DNA of 64,000 nt from Gordionus sp. m RMFG-2023. Its lineage: Eukaryota; Nematomorpha; Gordioida; Chordodea; Parachordodidae. The notes under the pieces are model-generated. The model was given only the letters and a program-made list of their open reading frames with translations, was not told the DNA's origin and made no database searches. The position numbers and the translations under genes are program-made. The DNA lies in contig NC_088775.1 of NCBI RefSeq assembly GCF_954871325.1, forward strand, positions 59,745,561 to 59,809,560, read 5' to 3'. Shown piece by piece: positions 47,571 through 59,334 of this stretch (positions within the stretch are counted from its first letter, which is position 1; every line of letters begins with the position of its first letter).

Positions 47571-47679
47571 AGCTTGCACCACTTCTAGAAAGAATTTATA
47601 GAGGAAGGATATATAGGTGTACAAGATCAGGGTAGTAATATTTTTTAAAAATTTGTTATTATTTAATTATCAAATTTAG

Positions 47680-48228
47680 ATGACCAATATATTGTGGAAG
47701 CAATAATACCAAAGAAAATTGGTGAAATTTTTCTGCCCACAACAAGGAACTGGAAGGTATATCACTCTAAACGGTTCAATTTCAAAGTAATTGGACGTTA
47801 TCCCAAGATAAAATGTGGTATATTAAAAGAGATTTTCACAACCGATCATATTGTGGGTGATGGGAACAATTTTTTTAGGTTAGTATCTATATATAATATT
47901 TAATATTTACCATGTTTATAGGTGTATAAGTCAACATATATCAAATAGCCAGGAAAATTATAATTACCTTAGGGAGGAATGCATTCTTTTTATGAGGCGC
48001 GAAGATTTCAAATTGGAAATGGGAAAATTTATAGGATATCCTGTAGAGGAATACCTAGTTAACAGAAATGTTATGGGAAACGGTGTCTGGGCAACAGAGG
48101 TAGAAATATTATCTATGGCCACATTCTTACAGACAAATATATTAATCTATACCCAATATAAGTGGGCTTATTATTCGCCCATGAAATTTTTTAATAATAT
48201 TAAAATATTTAAAGAAAATATTTATTAA
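47680..48228 (+). CDS. OTU-like cysteine protease domain, catalytic Cys replaced
   Basis: Two exons, 47680-47878 and 47922-48228, with a 43-bp GT-AG intron. The product has ILKEIFTTDHIVGDGNNFFR, CISQHIS, NYLREECILFM, GVWATEVEILSMATFLQTNI and LIYTQ, matching the OTU pattern (G-D-G-N-C-x-F-R, L-R, W-x-x-x-x-E-I-x-A-x-A). OTU enzymes cleave ubiquitin chains. Here the nucleophile position is Asn (AAT) instead of Cys, and the C-terminal His is not evident, so activity is unlikely. The 5' end is open: an upstream exon is expected beyond acceptor aaatttag. Confidence 0.7.
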
Positions 48229-48294
48229 TGCAATGTAAATAACAATCATTTTGTTAGAATTATATCAATGTGATTATCTATTCTAATATTTTTA

Positions 48295-48680
48295 TTCCAT
48301 TATATTTATTGCAATTTAGTTGAAAGATGATAATCGGTAAGTATCTTTTTGTTAAATGTTATTGTACCCTATATTTTTATTAATAGTTATTTTTATAAAA
48401 AGTACAATAGTTTGACATCCTTTTTATAAGTTGAATTTTATTCAATTGCAAATTTAAATTATATTTATTGCATTTTATATTTTTTTTATATTAATTGCAA
48501 TTTAGTTGAAAGATGATAATTGGTAAGTATCTTTTTGTTAAATGTCATTGTACTCTATATTTTTATTAATAGTTATTTTTATAAAAAGTACAATAGTTTG
48601 ACATCCTTTTTATAAGTTGAAATCTATTCAATTGCAAATTTAAATTATATTTATTGCATTTTATATTTTTTTAACACTTC
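48295..48680. repeat. Tandem repeat, about 183-bp unit
   Basis: Two copies of TTGCAATTTAGTTGAAAGAT ... TATTTATTGCATTTTATA, nearly identical. Lies 3' of the OTU gene inside Ginger. Confidence 0.8.
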
Positions 48681-48989
48681 ATCTTTTTCTTAAATGTTAT
48701 TCAATTGCGAATTTATACAATATATTATATAGCTTTTTATATTTTTTATTAATAGATATTTTTATAAAAAGTATGATAATGAATCATTTGATGAATGATA
48801 TGTAATTTATGTTTAAATAATTATGAATAAATTTAACCTACCATGTGTATATAGATTTCAATCAAACTTTTTTAAAATTAAGCTATGACGTCTTCGACGT
48901 TAAATTATTTATAGGTATATCAGAAATTAAAATATTATCTATCTCATAAATTTCAATATTAGAAAATTTGAATTATTTATCACTCATAA

Positions 48990-49380
48990 GAGTCAATATG
49001 CTAAACATATAAACTTTAAGCATCACCTGTCAGTCATAAGTGTTAATATTGCAATATATAAACTTTTAACATTGCACCTAAGTCATAAATGTCAGTATTA
49101 CTAAATAATAGAAACTTTTTAACATTACATCTCAGTCATAAATGTCAATATTACTAAATAATAAAAAATTTTAACATTACATGTCAGTCATAAATGTCAG
49201 TATTAATAAATAATAGAAACTTTTAACATTACATGTCAGTCATAAATGTCAGTATTACTAAAGGGAGTTAATTTAAATTAAGTTAAAATATCACACTAAA
49301 TTTTATAATGATTTATTATAACGTCAATCATAAATGTCAGTATTACTAAAGGGAGTTAATTTAAATTTAAGTTAAAATAT
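48990..49380. repeat. Tandem repeat, about 57-bp unit, next to Ginger end
   Basis: About six copies of CAGTCATAAATGTCAGTATT ... AACTTTTAACATTACATG, followed by a duplicated GGGAGTTAATTTAAATT that belongs to the terminal repeat. Confidence 0.75.
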
Positions 49381-49606
49381 CACGTTACACCGGGCTAGGA
49401 AAAAATTTTCAAAATTATTATGGGTTGAGCTAGGCTTGAGAAATTTTTTTTAAAATTATAAGGTCCTGGACGCTTGGAAATATTTTCCAAATATTATGAG
49501 CTTGGACCTGGCTTGGAATTTTTTGATGTTAAATGTTAGACTTATGTATAATATATTTACAAATAATTTTGATATTGAGTAGAAGCTCATTTTAATGTAT
49601 TTTGAC

Positions 49607-50197
49607 CAGCGTCTACATGACAGGATTTTCACTGGATGCAAACCCCCTTCAAAAACCTTTGCCTACCCACCCCCCCCCCCTAAAAAAATTCACGCCGCCC
49701 TCGGCGGAGATGTCTCTTTATCATTATTTTCACCTATTTATTTATTGATACTCTTTTCAAATAATTTATAAAGGATAACTTAAATTAAACTATCTCTACT
49801 ACCAACTATCGATATTTTGTGAATATAAAGAATTTATTTTTTAGATAATAAATTTAATTAAAACCTCCATTATTTACAATGAATTAATTATTATGGCATT
49901 ATGAGCTTGCTGAAATATCTAAACCTTTTAAATTATATTTAAAAGGATAGTTTATTTGGAAAACAATGTGTATGATTGTTTGCAATATATAGATTTGGTC
50001 GATGAATTGTATTATAATAATACTATAATAAAAGTATTAATTTTTACAGCAATAAACTTTGTCTTATTTCATCTCAAAATTTAATAGATAACCCCCAAAA
50101 ATTTTTTATTCTACCCCCATTAAAGCAGCTTACCCCCTACCCCCTCAAAAAAATAGGATGCAAACTGTTCCTACCCCTCCCGCTCATGTAGACGCTG
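49607..50197. mobile_element. hAT-like MITE, 591 bp
   Basis: Ends CAGCGTCTACATGACAGG / CGCTCATGTAGACGCTG with a perfect 8-bp duplication ATTTTGAC (49599-49606, 50198-50205). Non-coding, with C-rich tracts. Same family as the copies inside the palindrome arms at 4885 and 10417. Confidence 0.93.
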
Positions 50198-50394
50198 ATT
50201 TTGACTCAAAAAATAGTTTCCACTCTTAGTCCTATGGGATGGACTCAATAAAATTGGTTGGACCTGACCTAAATAAGGAGGGGGGGGGGGTTAAAAATAA
50301 TATAAATTGGATATGATTTTTAAATAAAAGGCAACATTTTTCTTAAAAAAACGAATAAAATTCTCATCCTCCGTCATTTTTGACGGGCTATCTA

Positions 50395-52935
50395 CTAGTA
50401 TGATGATGATGACAAGGCAAATGACGCTTACAAAGTTACGATATACCTTAATGATATACCGATAGTCATGCAGATCGACACCTGGTCGAGGTATTCAATA
50501 TTGCCGATTAATTTGCAAGAAAGATAGAAATTAAAGTCTTAATTAAATAGGATACGAAACTCACTGGATATGATGGAAAAAGAATAGAGGTGTTAGAAAT
50601 TGTTCAAATAAAAGCGAAATATGAAAATAAAACTCAAAATTTAAATGCATATGTAGTCCAAAGTGACAAGATTGCATTTCTGGGAAGGACGTGGATAAAA
50701 GTTTTCGGGAACATACTTAGTAAATTTGTAAATCAAATCGAGGAAAATAATAATGATATGATAGAAAAGTTGATAAAAGAATGCAACTTAAATATTAACA
50801 AAAAACCAATATATCGAAGTGATGTTAAATTACATTTGAAACAAGATGCAAAACCAAAGATTATAACAGAGGCGTTCCATATAAAAGACTTGATTTAATA
50901 ACAAAAGAATTACAAAAATGGATTGATGATAAGATAATAGAACCAGTAGAAGAAGTGATGGGCAAGTCCACTCCCTCCAGTTTATAAAAGTGATGGATCA
51001 CTAAGGCTATGTGCTGACTTTAAAAATACGATAAACACTGTATTAGAGAACTTTAAATATCCGATACCACGTATTAATGATTTAATTTCAAAATTATCGA
51101 AAGGAAAAAAATTTACAAAAATTGATTTCAAAAACGCATTTCTTCAAATACCAATACATAAAGAATTTAAAGATTTACTTACAATATCACAACACACAAA
51201 GGTTATTATAGATTTACGAGATTACCTTTTGGTTTAAAAACGTCATCAGCAATTTTCCAATGTACCATGGACAAAATTTTTGGAGACATGAAGGATGTCA
51301 TATTTTACATAGATGATTTACTGATAACAGGTGATAATGATACAATGCATCTGAAAAACATAAAAAAAGTCTTCGACAAAATAAAGTGTGTTTATGAAGG
51401 AGATAGGATTTTTGGGACATGATATAGACGAAAAAGGCATACATCCGAATGAAGATAAAATCAAAGCCATTACAAACATGTCTAAACCAACAACAAAAGA
51501 GGGTTAGCAACATTTTTAGGCATGGCCAGTTATTACAAATTTTTTGTGTAACTTTGCAGATTTGGCAGACCCGTTATATAAAATCGTTAACAAAGAAAAG
51601 TGGATATGGGAAGATGCACATCAGAAAAGTTTTGATGATTTGAAAACGTTGATTAGTAGTCCGCCAACTCTAAATTTTTACAACCCTGAATTGCCTATAG
51701 GAATTGCTACTGACACTTCTAAAAAGGATTAGGTGCAGTATTATTTCACATTGAAGGCGATGGTAAAGAAAAACCTATAGCATTTGCGTCGAGAACTTTA
51801 TTGAAAGCTAAAATAAATTATACAAATATTGAAAGAGAAGCTCTATCTATAGTATATGCTGTGAAAAAATTTCAAGAATATTTGATTGGGACAAAATTTA
51901 CGATAATAACAGATTACAAGCCTCTAATATATATATTTTCAAAAACACTCAAAGAAAATACTTCAATATCAATGCGATTACAAAAGTGGAATTTAGCAAT
52001 GGGAGCTTATGATTACACAATAGTACATAGACCGGGGAAACAGAATTAAGTGCCAGTTTATCAAGATTACTATTGACAAATACAGAAAACGCGATAAAGA
52101 AAATAGAAGGTGAAAAAATTGATGACAAATTATGGGACATCCCAATAAACTTCAATAGAATAGTTAAAGAAACAAATAAGGATAAAGAATTAATGGAAAT
52201 AATTGATAATATTAGGAGTAACAAACCGATAAAAAATAAAACGTATAAAAATATGGAAATGGAATTGAGCTTTATGAAAGATTGTCTTTTTAAGGAAAAC
52301 AGAATAATAATACCGATGAACATGAGAAAGGATATCTTACGTGAATTACACAAGGGACATCTAGGAGCAGGCAAAACGAAATTGTTAGCAAGAGATTATT
52401 TGTGGTGGCCTGGTATAAACACAGAGATAGATCAAGAGGTGAAAAATTGTGATTCGTGCAATAAATACACAGATAACCCACACAACATACAAAACCTGTG
52501 GGAAAAATCAACTAAGATTTTTGAACGAGCACACATAGATTTTGCACAATTTGAAAATAACAATTTTATGGTATTGGTTGATGCATATAGCAAGTTTCCA
52601 ATAATAACACGTATGAAGAACTTAATGACTGAATCGACGGTAAAAGAATTGATGAATTGTTAGTTTATTTGGAATACCATACAAAATAGTGAAGCATAAT
52701 GGTTTTAAAAAGTTTTGTGAAGATCATGGTATCAAACATATACTCACAGCACCGCATCATCAACAATCGAATGGGCAATGTGAACGCATGATAAGAACGA
52801 TGAAAATGAGTATGAAAAGAAATATGGAAAACAACAAGAAAATAGATGTGAACATTGCGTTGGAAATTTTTTTGTTCAATTATAGAAATACGCCTAATGA
52901 TACAACAAATATGATACCTAGCAAGTTGATGTTTT
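50395..52935 (+). mobile_element. Ty3/gypsy family A protease-RT-RNaseH-integrase (fossil)
   Basis: Continues the family A copy begun at 38829. In order: protease (about 50400-50760), reverse transcriptase with LCADFK and a FYIDDLLIT active site (about 50990-51400), RNase H (EREALSIVYAVKKF near 51830), integrase zinc domain (HKGHLGAGKTK, about 52350) and core (HIDFAQF, then HHQQSNGQCERM near 52760). Broken throughout, with roughly ten interruptions. Cut at 52935 by element B. Confidence 0.85.
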
Positions 52936-53207
52936 TGCAAAATAACATGATAATGTGCATAAAAGTAAAAAACGAGTTTATTTATATTTAACTTTATTAT
53001 TACTATCTATTCCATTTCATACATCGTTTATATACATTTTTATAAATCTAAATTAGAATACAAACGAAAAACAAAAAAGTAAAAATATTATAAAATATAA
53101 AAAATAAGGTTACGCCGTATAAAGTTATAAAAACAAGGTTACGCAATAAAGTTATAAAATAATAAAAATTAGATTACAAAAAATAATACGATTAGAATAA
53201 CGCAACA
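52936..53207 (-). repeat. Element B 3' LTR
   Basis: 272 bp, TGCAAAATAACATGATAATG ... ACGCAACA. Polypurine tract (minus strand AGAAGAGGGAGAA) at 53208-53220. Confidence 0.93.
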
Positions 53208-53220
53208 TTCTCCCTCTTCT

Positions 53221-53587
53221 GATAATTTCATCGGAGAAGTCATAGAGAGTTTGTTGTCCAAGTGGTTTATCGTTTTGATAATCAAGTTGTATCACAAATC
53301 ATCATACCGTTGGCTTGTCCAAATCGTTGGTTTGTTTAAATCGATTTTGCACGTTGGTTTGTTTAAATCGTGAGCTTGATATCCTTATTGTAATTTGTCT
53401 CCATTAATCATAGCTTGTTTGATAGTACTCAGTTGTTATTATTATCATAAATAAGTTGCGAATAATAAGAAATAATAGTTCATCATATTGGATATAAGAA
53501 TAAATGAAGAATGATAAATCAATAAGATTGTTATATAATATTTTCAGCGTTTTAATTCTTTGCGTTTTACTATAAGCGTTTTAATAT
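53221..53587. other. Element B 3' untranslated region
   Basis: Contains three short direct repeats of TTGGTTTGTTTAAATCG. Nothing else. Confidence 0.5.
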
Positions 53588-53851
53588 TTAATTTACTTTA
53601 TGCAATTTAATATTTATTTTATATTTTAAGTTACATAGTCTTTTAAATAAACAGGTTTTTTTTATTCGCACAGGTCTAGAAATAGGTGTTATTTCGTTAT
53701 TATCAATAATTTTTATATTTTTGTCCACACTTCCCTCCTTAAAAGAATCCTTAGAGTCATAGTTAATAATTGTGTTAAAACAGTTTCTAATTCTTATTTG
53801 ATCTAAATGTCTCCTCAAAATACCTTTCTCAGTCTTAATTTGGAACATCAT
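53588..53851 (-). pseudogene. Element B integrase C-terminal tail (fossil)
   Basis: Open frame MMFQIKTEKGILRRHLDQIR ... PVRIKKTCLF. Basic tail of a gypsy integrase, with the GDFVWYK-type block just upstream. Confidence 0.6.
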
Positions 53852-53991
53852 ATTACTTTCTTTATGTGTGATTATACCTTTGCACCATTTATCATCACCT
53901 TGTACTTTATACCAAACAAAATCTCCTACGTTAAAAGTTCTATTTCGTGGTAAAGTAATATTTATTTTATTCTCCTTCTCCTCAATCGGTT

Positions 53992-55317
53992 TTAATAAGT
54001 CCCATTTAATTCTAATATCTCAATTAAACATTCTCTGAGATGGTGTAACTCCTGTAGTATCATTACGCGTATTTCTGTAATTAAATAAAAATTTAATGCA
54101 ATATCTGGGTCAATTTTAATATTCCTTTTCATATGTGTTTTGAACGTTCTAACCATGCGTTCAACCTGTCCATTAGATTGCTGGTGATAAGCAGATGTAA
54201 GCACATGTTTAATACCAAAATTGTTGCAAAATTTTTCAAAATCGTTACTCGTAAAGTTAGTGCCGTTATCAATAACTATAGTTTCAGGTATTCCATATAG
54301 CGAAATAGTTTTAAAGATTTCTTTTAAAGTAACGTCAGTCGTAATATTTTTAACAGGAATAATAATTGGAAATTTGCTGTAGGCATCGACTATTATCAAC
54401 CAATTTTTTGTGAAAACCGGACCCGCATAATCTATGTGTATCCTTTCAAACGGTTTGGTTGCCGAAACCCATGGTTTTTGTATCTTTATAGGATTATCAT
54501 GATATATGTTACAATCATCACAACTTTTCACTTCCATAACTATATCATTATTTATACCAGGCCACCACATGTATTCTTTGGCTAAGGATTTGATTTTTCC
54601 TGCCCCCAAGTGACCTTCATGTAATGACTGCAGTAAATTTTTTCTCATAGAAGACGGAATTATGATTTTATTGCTTTTGTAAAGACAATCCTTAATTATA
54701 CTTAATTCCAATTCAATGTTTTTATAAATATTATTCACAATAGGCCTGTTGTTATTAATATCACTTATGACTTGTTTTAATTCTATATCTTTCAAAGTTT
54801 CATCACGAATTTGATCAAAGTTAATAGGTAAATCCTCATATTCATTTATTATGGTTACATTTTCAATAGTTTCATCAGGACATTCTTGTGGTAATCTCGA
54901 GAGACAATCAGGAACAACATTATATTTACCGGCTTTATACTTTATATTAAAATCATATCCTCCTAATGTAATATTCCACTTTTGGAGTCTTAATGACATA
55001 GTGCTATTATCCTTAAGACCCTTGGTAAAGATGTGAACTAGAGGCTTATGGTCAGTAATAATTGTAAATTTTGTGCCTATTAAATATTCCTGGAATCTCT
55101 TTATAGCGAACATTATAGCGAGAGCCTCACGCTCAATATTGGTATAGTACATTTCAGATTTTAATAAAGTTCTCGACGCGAAAGCTATAGGTTTTTCTTT
55201 ACCATCTTTTGTAATATGAAATAGTACAGCTCCTAAACCACATTTTGATGCGTCAGTGGCTATCCCTATAGGTAATTCAGGATTAAAATATGTCAAAGCA
55301 GGTGGAAGACTAATCAA
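53992..55317 (-). pseudogene. Element B RNase H and integrase (fossil)
   Basis: 441-codon frame: RNase H (GIATDASKCGLGAVL, NIEREALAIMFAIKRFQE, TDHKPL), then integrase zinc domain (LHEGHLGAGKIKSLAKEYMW ... CDDCN) and DDE core (RIHIDYAG, IDNGTNFTS, HQQSNGQVERM). All catalytic residues are visible in their domains, but the element as a whole is broken. Confidence 0.9.
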
Positions 55318-55404
55318 CTTCTTAAGATCATTAAAACTTTTAGAGTGTTCAAGGTTCCAAGCCCATTTTTCTTTGTTGACAATCTTATAAAGAGGATCAG
55401 CAAT

Positions 55405-56691
55405 TTACGCAAAATTGTTCAAAAATTTTCTATAGTAGCCAGCCATTCCCAGAAATGTTGATAATTCAGCAGCTGATTTTGGTTCTGGCATATTAATTAT
55501 TGCTTCAATTTTGTCATGATTAGCATGAATCCCCTTAGCGTCAATATCATGACCCAGGAACCTCACTTTGTTTTTAAAGAACACACTTTTATTAAAGTTA
55601 GGTATTAGCCCAAACGATGATATTCTATCAAACACTTTTTTTATGTTGTTAAGGTGGGCTTCATCGTTTTTTCCAGTTATAAGTAAATCATCAATATAAA
55701 ATATGACGTCATCCATATCACTGAAGATTTGATCTATAATCTGTTGAAAAATTGTAGATGAGGTCTTAAGCCCAAAAGGAAGTCTAGTAAATTGGTAATA
55801 TCCCTTATGCGTAGATATGGTTAAAATATTTCTGCAATTTTTATCAATTGGTATCTGTAAGAAAGCATTTTTAAAGTCAATCTTCGTAAATTTCTTTCCT
55901 TCTGAAAGTTTAGCAATTAGATCATTGATTCGTGGTAGAGGGTATCTAAAATCTTCTAGAGCTGGGTTTACAGTGTCCTTAAAATCAGCACAAAGCCTAA
56001 TGCTCCCATCATCTTTGTAGACAGCGGTAGGACTTGCCCATCGGACATCATTCACCGGCTCAATTATTTTATCATGTATCCATTTTTTGAGTTCATTACT
56101 AACAAGATCAATTTTTGAATAAGGAATACGTCTAGGCGGTATAATTTTAGGTTGGGCATCACTTCTTAAGTGTAACTTGACACTTGCTTTGTTGATTGAC
56201 CCACTAGTCAATTTGGATTCACACTCTTTAATCAATTTTTTTATTTTATCTTCGTAATTAGTGTCAACATTTGCTGTAAATTTATTTAAAATATTTTTGA
56301 AAGCATTGATCCACGTACGTCCCAACAAGGCATTTTTACTTGATTCAACGATTACCGCTTGTAAATATTTTGAGACACCTTCATAAGTCACTTTAACTTG
56401 GGTGGTGCCGATGATTTTGATTAAATTCCCGTCATGAGCGGTGAGTTGTAACTCGGATTTCTTAAGATCTCTGATACCAAGTTTTTTAGCAAGACAATGA
56501 GGTATAATAGTGTATTTGGATCCAGTATCAACTTGCATACAAGTAACAATATCGTTCACTTTTAAAGTAGTCATAAATGCGTTATCTTTGTCATTAATCA
56601 TGTCACCAGATAAATTGTTGACATTAAAATCATTATCATCTTTGTTCTTTGTAGAATCAACTTTCTCTTCAATAATTTCTTCAATATTCAT
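55405..56691 (-). pseudogene. Element B protease and reverse transcriptase (fossil)
   Basis: 428-codon frame: protease MQVDTGSKYTIIP near residue 50, then ALLGRTWINAF. Reverse transcriptase has SIRLCADFKDTVNP, FTKIDFKNAFLQIPI, LPFGLKTSSTIFQQ and FYIDDLLITGK with the catalytic Asp pair, ending in the thumb (FLGMAGYYRKF). Part of the pol of a broken element. Confidence 0.9.
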
Positions 56692-56919
56692 GTTGTAATC
56701 ATTGTTGTATTGTATTTGCTTTCTATTATTTTCGTCGCCACCTCTATAATTATTTGAGTTGTTGTTATATTGTATTTGCTTTCTCTGATTATTATCATTA
56801 CCTCTATAATTATTTGAGTTGTTGTTATATTGTATTTGCTTTCTCTGATTATTATCATTACCTCTATAATTATTCGAATTGTTATAATAAGATTGGTAAT
56901 TGTTACGATTTTCGTCACC

Positions 56920-57714
56920 TTATTGGATTTGTTTTCTTTGATTATTATCATACCATGTATTATTTCTACCATAATTCGATTGATTATTATTATTATAGCG
57001 ATAATTGTTGTAGTTATAATTGTTATAATTATCGTGGTATCGCGAATTATTATTACCATAATTGTATCTAAAATTATTATTGTAATTCCCATTTCTATAT
57101 CTATTATCATAATTATTTCTAAAATTATTTCTAAAATTATTATCATTTCTACTGCAAAAATTTTTATCTTTATCGGACTTTTTATCATTATTTATATAAC
57201 TTATATCATTATCCTCAGACTTAATATTACTAGAGTCCAGTTTCACCCCTAATTCAACCATCTGATTTAACGTCAAGTCAAAGTTTTTGGAGAATTTGTA
57301 TTTAATCTTATCATTTAAAGTAGAAGTGCGTAGTTTTTCTTTTAATCTACTATCGTCCAAAAATTTACATTTTTTATGAAGTTTCGATACTCTAATGTAC
57401 CACAGCATAAAACTCTCTGATGAGTTTTGTTGAAGAAGATTAAATTCATTAATTAAAGTATTTAAATCTAGCGCTGGTAAAAGATAGGTTAACTTTTTAA
57501 TCACAATTTTAAGATCTAAAATATCGGTATCAGAACAAATTGCCTTAATATCATCAAAAACCTCGTCTGATAAGTTATTAAGCAAAGTATTTATTTTAAT
57601 AGAGTCCGATAATGTACTGGTGGAAAAATAATTTAATATTCTGTCTAAATAAATTTCGGTAAGAGGACCCACTAACTTAGGGATCTTCTGTATAAACTCT
57701 TGTTTTATTTCCAT
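56920..57714 (-). pseudogene. Element B gag (fossil)
   Basis: ATG at 57714 gives MEIKQEFIQKIPKLVGPLTE, a helical capsid-like region to about residue 170, then a tail rich in Asn, Tyr and Arg (RYRNGNYNNNFRYNYGN) in place of a CCHC knuckle. The tail codes as a run of simple AAT/TAT-rich repeats. Confidence 0.75.
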
Positions 57715-58128
57715 GTTTAAGTAATAAGATACATATATAAGCAATTATCACATTTATTATTTTATCAATTCAAATTTTAGTATAACTACTCATGTTTTGA
57801 TAAATATACAGATTAATTCAATGAAATCATTGTCACTATAAATATAATGTTTCCCATTAAGCATCGAAACAACTAATCATGTCTCTTAAATTTATGAATT
57901 CGAACAAAACGTCCTCCATACCATTTATTCTAGAAAAATTAACGTCACATTTATAAGTTAGGTCGAAAGATGTCATAGATTGAAATATGGTGGGGAATAT
58001 TAATTATCTTGAACGAGAACATAATGTAAAAAAATGAATTTACTTTTCAATCTTCTTCTATATATAGGGAGAAAAAAGAAAGTATTTACATTATATTATC
58101 CATTAGGTGAGATTTTTTTTCCTATAAT
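57715..58128. other. Element B leader between primer site and gag
   Basis: About 410 bp, non-coding. Confidence 0.5.
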
Positions 58129-58143
58129 GGACTCGGGGCACCA

Positions 58144-58415
58144 TGCAAAATAACATGATAATGTGCATAAAAGTAAAAAACGTGTTTATTTATATTTAAC
58201 TTTATTATTACTATCTATTCCATTTCATACATCGTTTATATACATTTTTATAAATCTAAATTAGAATACAAACGAAAAACAAAAGAGTAAAAATATTATA
58301 AAATATAAAAAATAAGGTTACGCCGTATAAAGTTATAAAAACAAGGTTACGCAATAATGTTATAAAATAATAAAAATTAGATTACAAAAAATAATACGAT
58401 TAGAATAACGCAACA
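58144..58415 (-). repeat. Element B 5' LTR
   Basis: 272 bp, about three differences from the other LTR. The minus-strand TGGTGCCCCGAGTCC at 58129-58143 directly next to it is the primer-binding site; the tRNA is not identified. Confidence 0.93.
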
Positions 58416-58800
58416 GTTTTCAAGAACAACGAATACTAAATGGGATTTAATTATACCAATGGAAGAAAAAGAAAATATATTAATGAGGAAAATATCGAAT
58501 AATAGAGAAATAGACGTAGGAGAAAAAATTTGGTACAAAACGTTTAAAGAAAATATTTGGGACAAAGGAACAGTGATACAAAATAAGGAAACTTAACGTA
58601 CAAAATAGACAATGGACATCATATTATTAAGAGATATTTGGATCAAATAAAGAAAAGAGCAACAAATATAACAAAAGATAATACTGAAAAAATTTTTAGA
58701 GGGGGAAGAAATGAGCAAGTTCAAGTTCAAAATTCGAAAATTAAAAGTCAAGTTCAAAAGCGAGAATATGACTTACGATATAGAAAATAATTGTTATAAA
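58416..58800 (+). pseudogene. Family A integrase C-terminal end (fossil)
   Basis: Resumes right after element B: TKWDLIIPMEEKENILM, GEKIWYKTFKENIWDKGTV, KRYLDQIKKRA. This chromo-like/GPY-type tail matches the C-terminus of gypsy integrases. Confidence 0.65.
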
Positions 58801-59047
58801 TAAATAAAAATTTAAAAAATATATATATAAATTTGAAAGCTAAATGGAAATATGATCCATACAAACAATAAATCAACAAGCAAGGTTCAACCAACGATGT
58901 TTCAACAATAGTTCAATCAACGATGATCACAAACGATAAGTCGATGGTCAAACAAACAAACTCAAGACGTACTAACAAATGACTAATGGAGCAATTGAAA
59001 CAAATGACTGGTGGTGAAGATAAGAAACTGAGGAAAAAAGACACTTA

Positions 59048-59062
59048 AAAAAAAGAGGGAAA
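59048..59062 (+). other. Polypurine tract of family A
   Basis: AAAAAAAAGAGGGAA lies directly before TGTTAAAT, as expected upstream of a 3' LTR. Confidence 0.65.
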
Positions 59063-59334
59063 TGTTAAATATATATTTTTTGAAAATTAAAACTTTTTTT
59101 TTCTTTTTCTTTTTGTAAAATAATTTAAATGACCTTTGACAAATAAGGTTCGGACGACCTTTCATAATTCTTTCTTTTTCGTTTTTTGAAATAGATTTAT
59201 ATAACCTTTTTAAAACTTATATGTAAAAACTTATTTAATTATTGTATATATATAGGCTGTAAATTTATATAAAGTTTTAGTGTTAATAAAATAAAATTTA
59301 ATATTAATATAAGTGCCTTCCGTATAAATTAATA
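59063..59334 (+). repeat. Family A LTR
   Basis: 272 bp from TGTTAAATATATA to ATAAATTAATA, bounded by the polypurine tract and by a primer-binding-like site. No second copy is in the window, so its limits rest on these neighbours. Confidence 0.55.

Larger units (their letters stand above)
42760..49389 (+). mobile_element. Ginger-type integrase DNA transposon with OTU-like gene
   Basis: Ends TGTAGCGTGATTAATTAACT and (minus strand) TGTAACGTGATATTTTAACT fit the TGTNR termini known for Ginger elements. Perfect 4-bp duplication CCGG (42756-42759, 49390-49393). Encodes an integrase zinc-binding region at 43110-43410 resembling GIN1 and an OTU-like domain at 47680-48228, a domain reported for some Ginger1 elements. 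The integrase catalytic core is missing. Interrupted by a hAT at 43630-47224; without it about 3.0 kb. Contains three tandem-repeat blocks. Now non-autonomous. Confidence 0.82.
52936..58415 (-). mobile_element. Ty3/gypsy LTR element B, full length (fossil)
   Basis: 5,480 bp. 272-bp LTRs at both ends, 5-bp duplication GTTTT (52931-52935, 58416-58420), primer-binding site next to the right LTR and polypurine tract next to the left LTR. Gag, protease, reverse transcriptase, RNase H and integrase are in standard Ty3/gypsy order on the minus strand. The LTRs differ at about three positions by eye, so it is young. It has all parts but is broken, with about three or four interruptions. Inserted in the integrase of family A. 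Confidence 0.95.

Noticed and set aside
56754-57252. Tyr- and Ile-rich plus-strand frames opposite element B gag
   Set aside because: Antisense shadows of the Asn/Tyr/Arg-rich gag tail.
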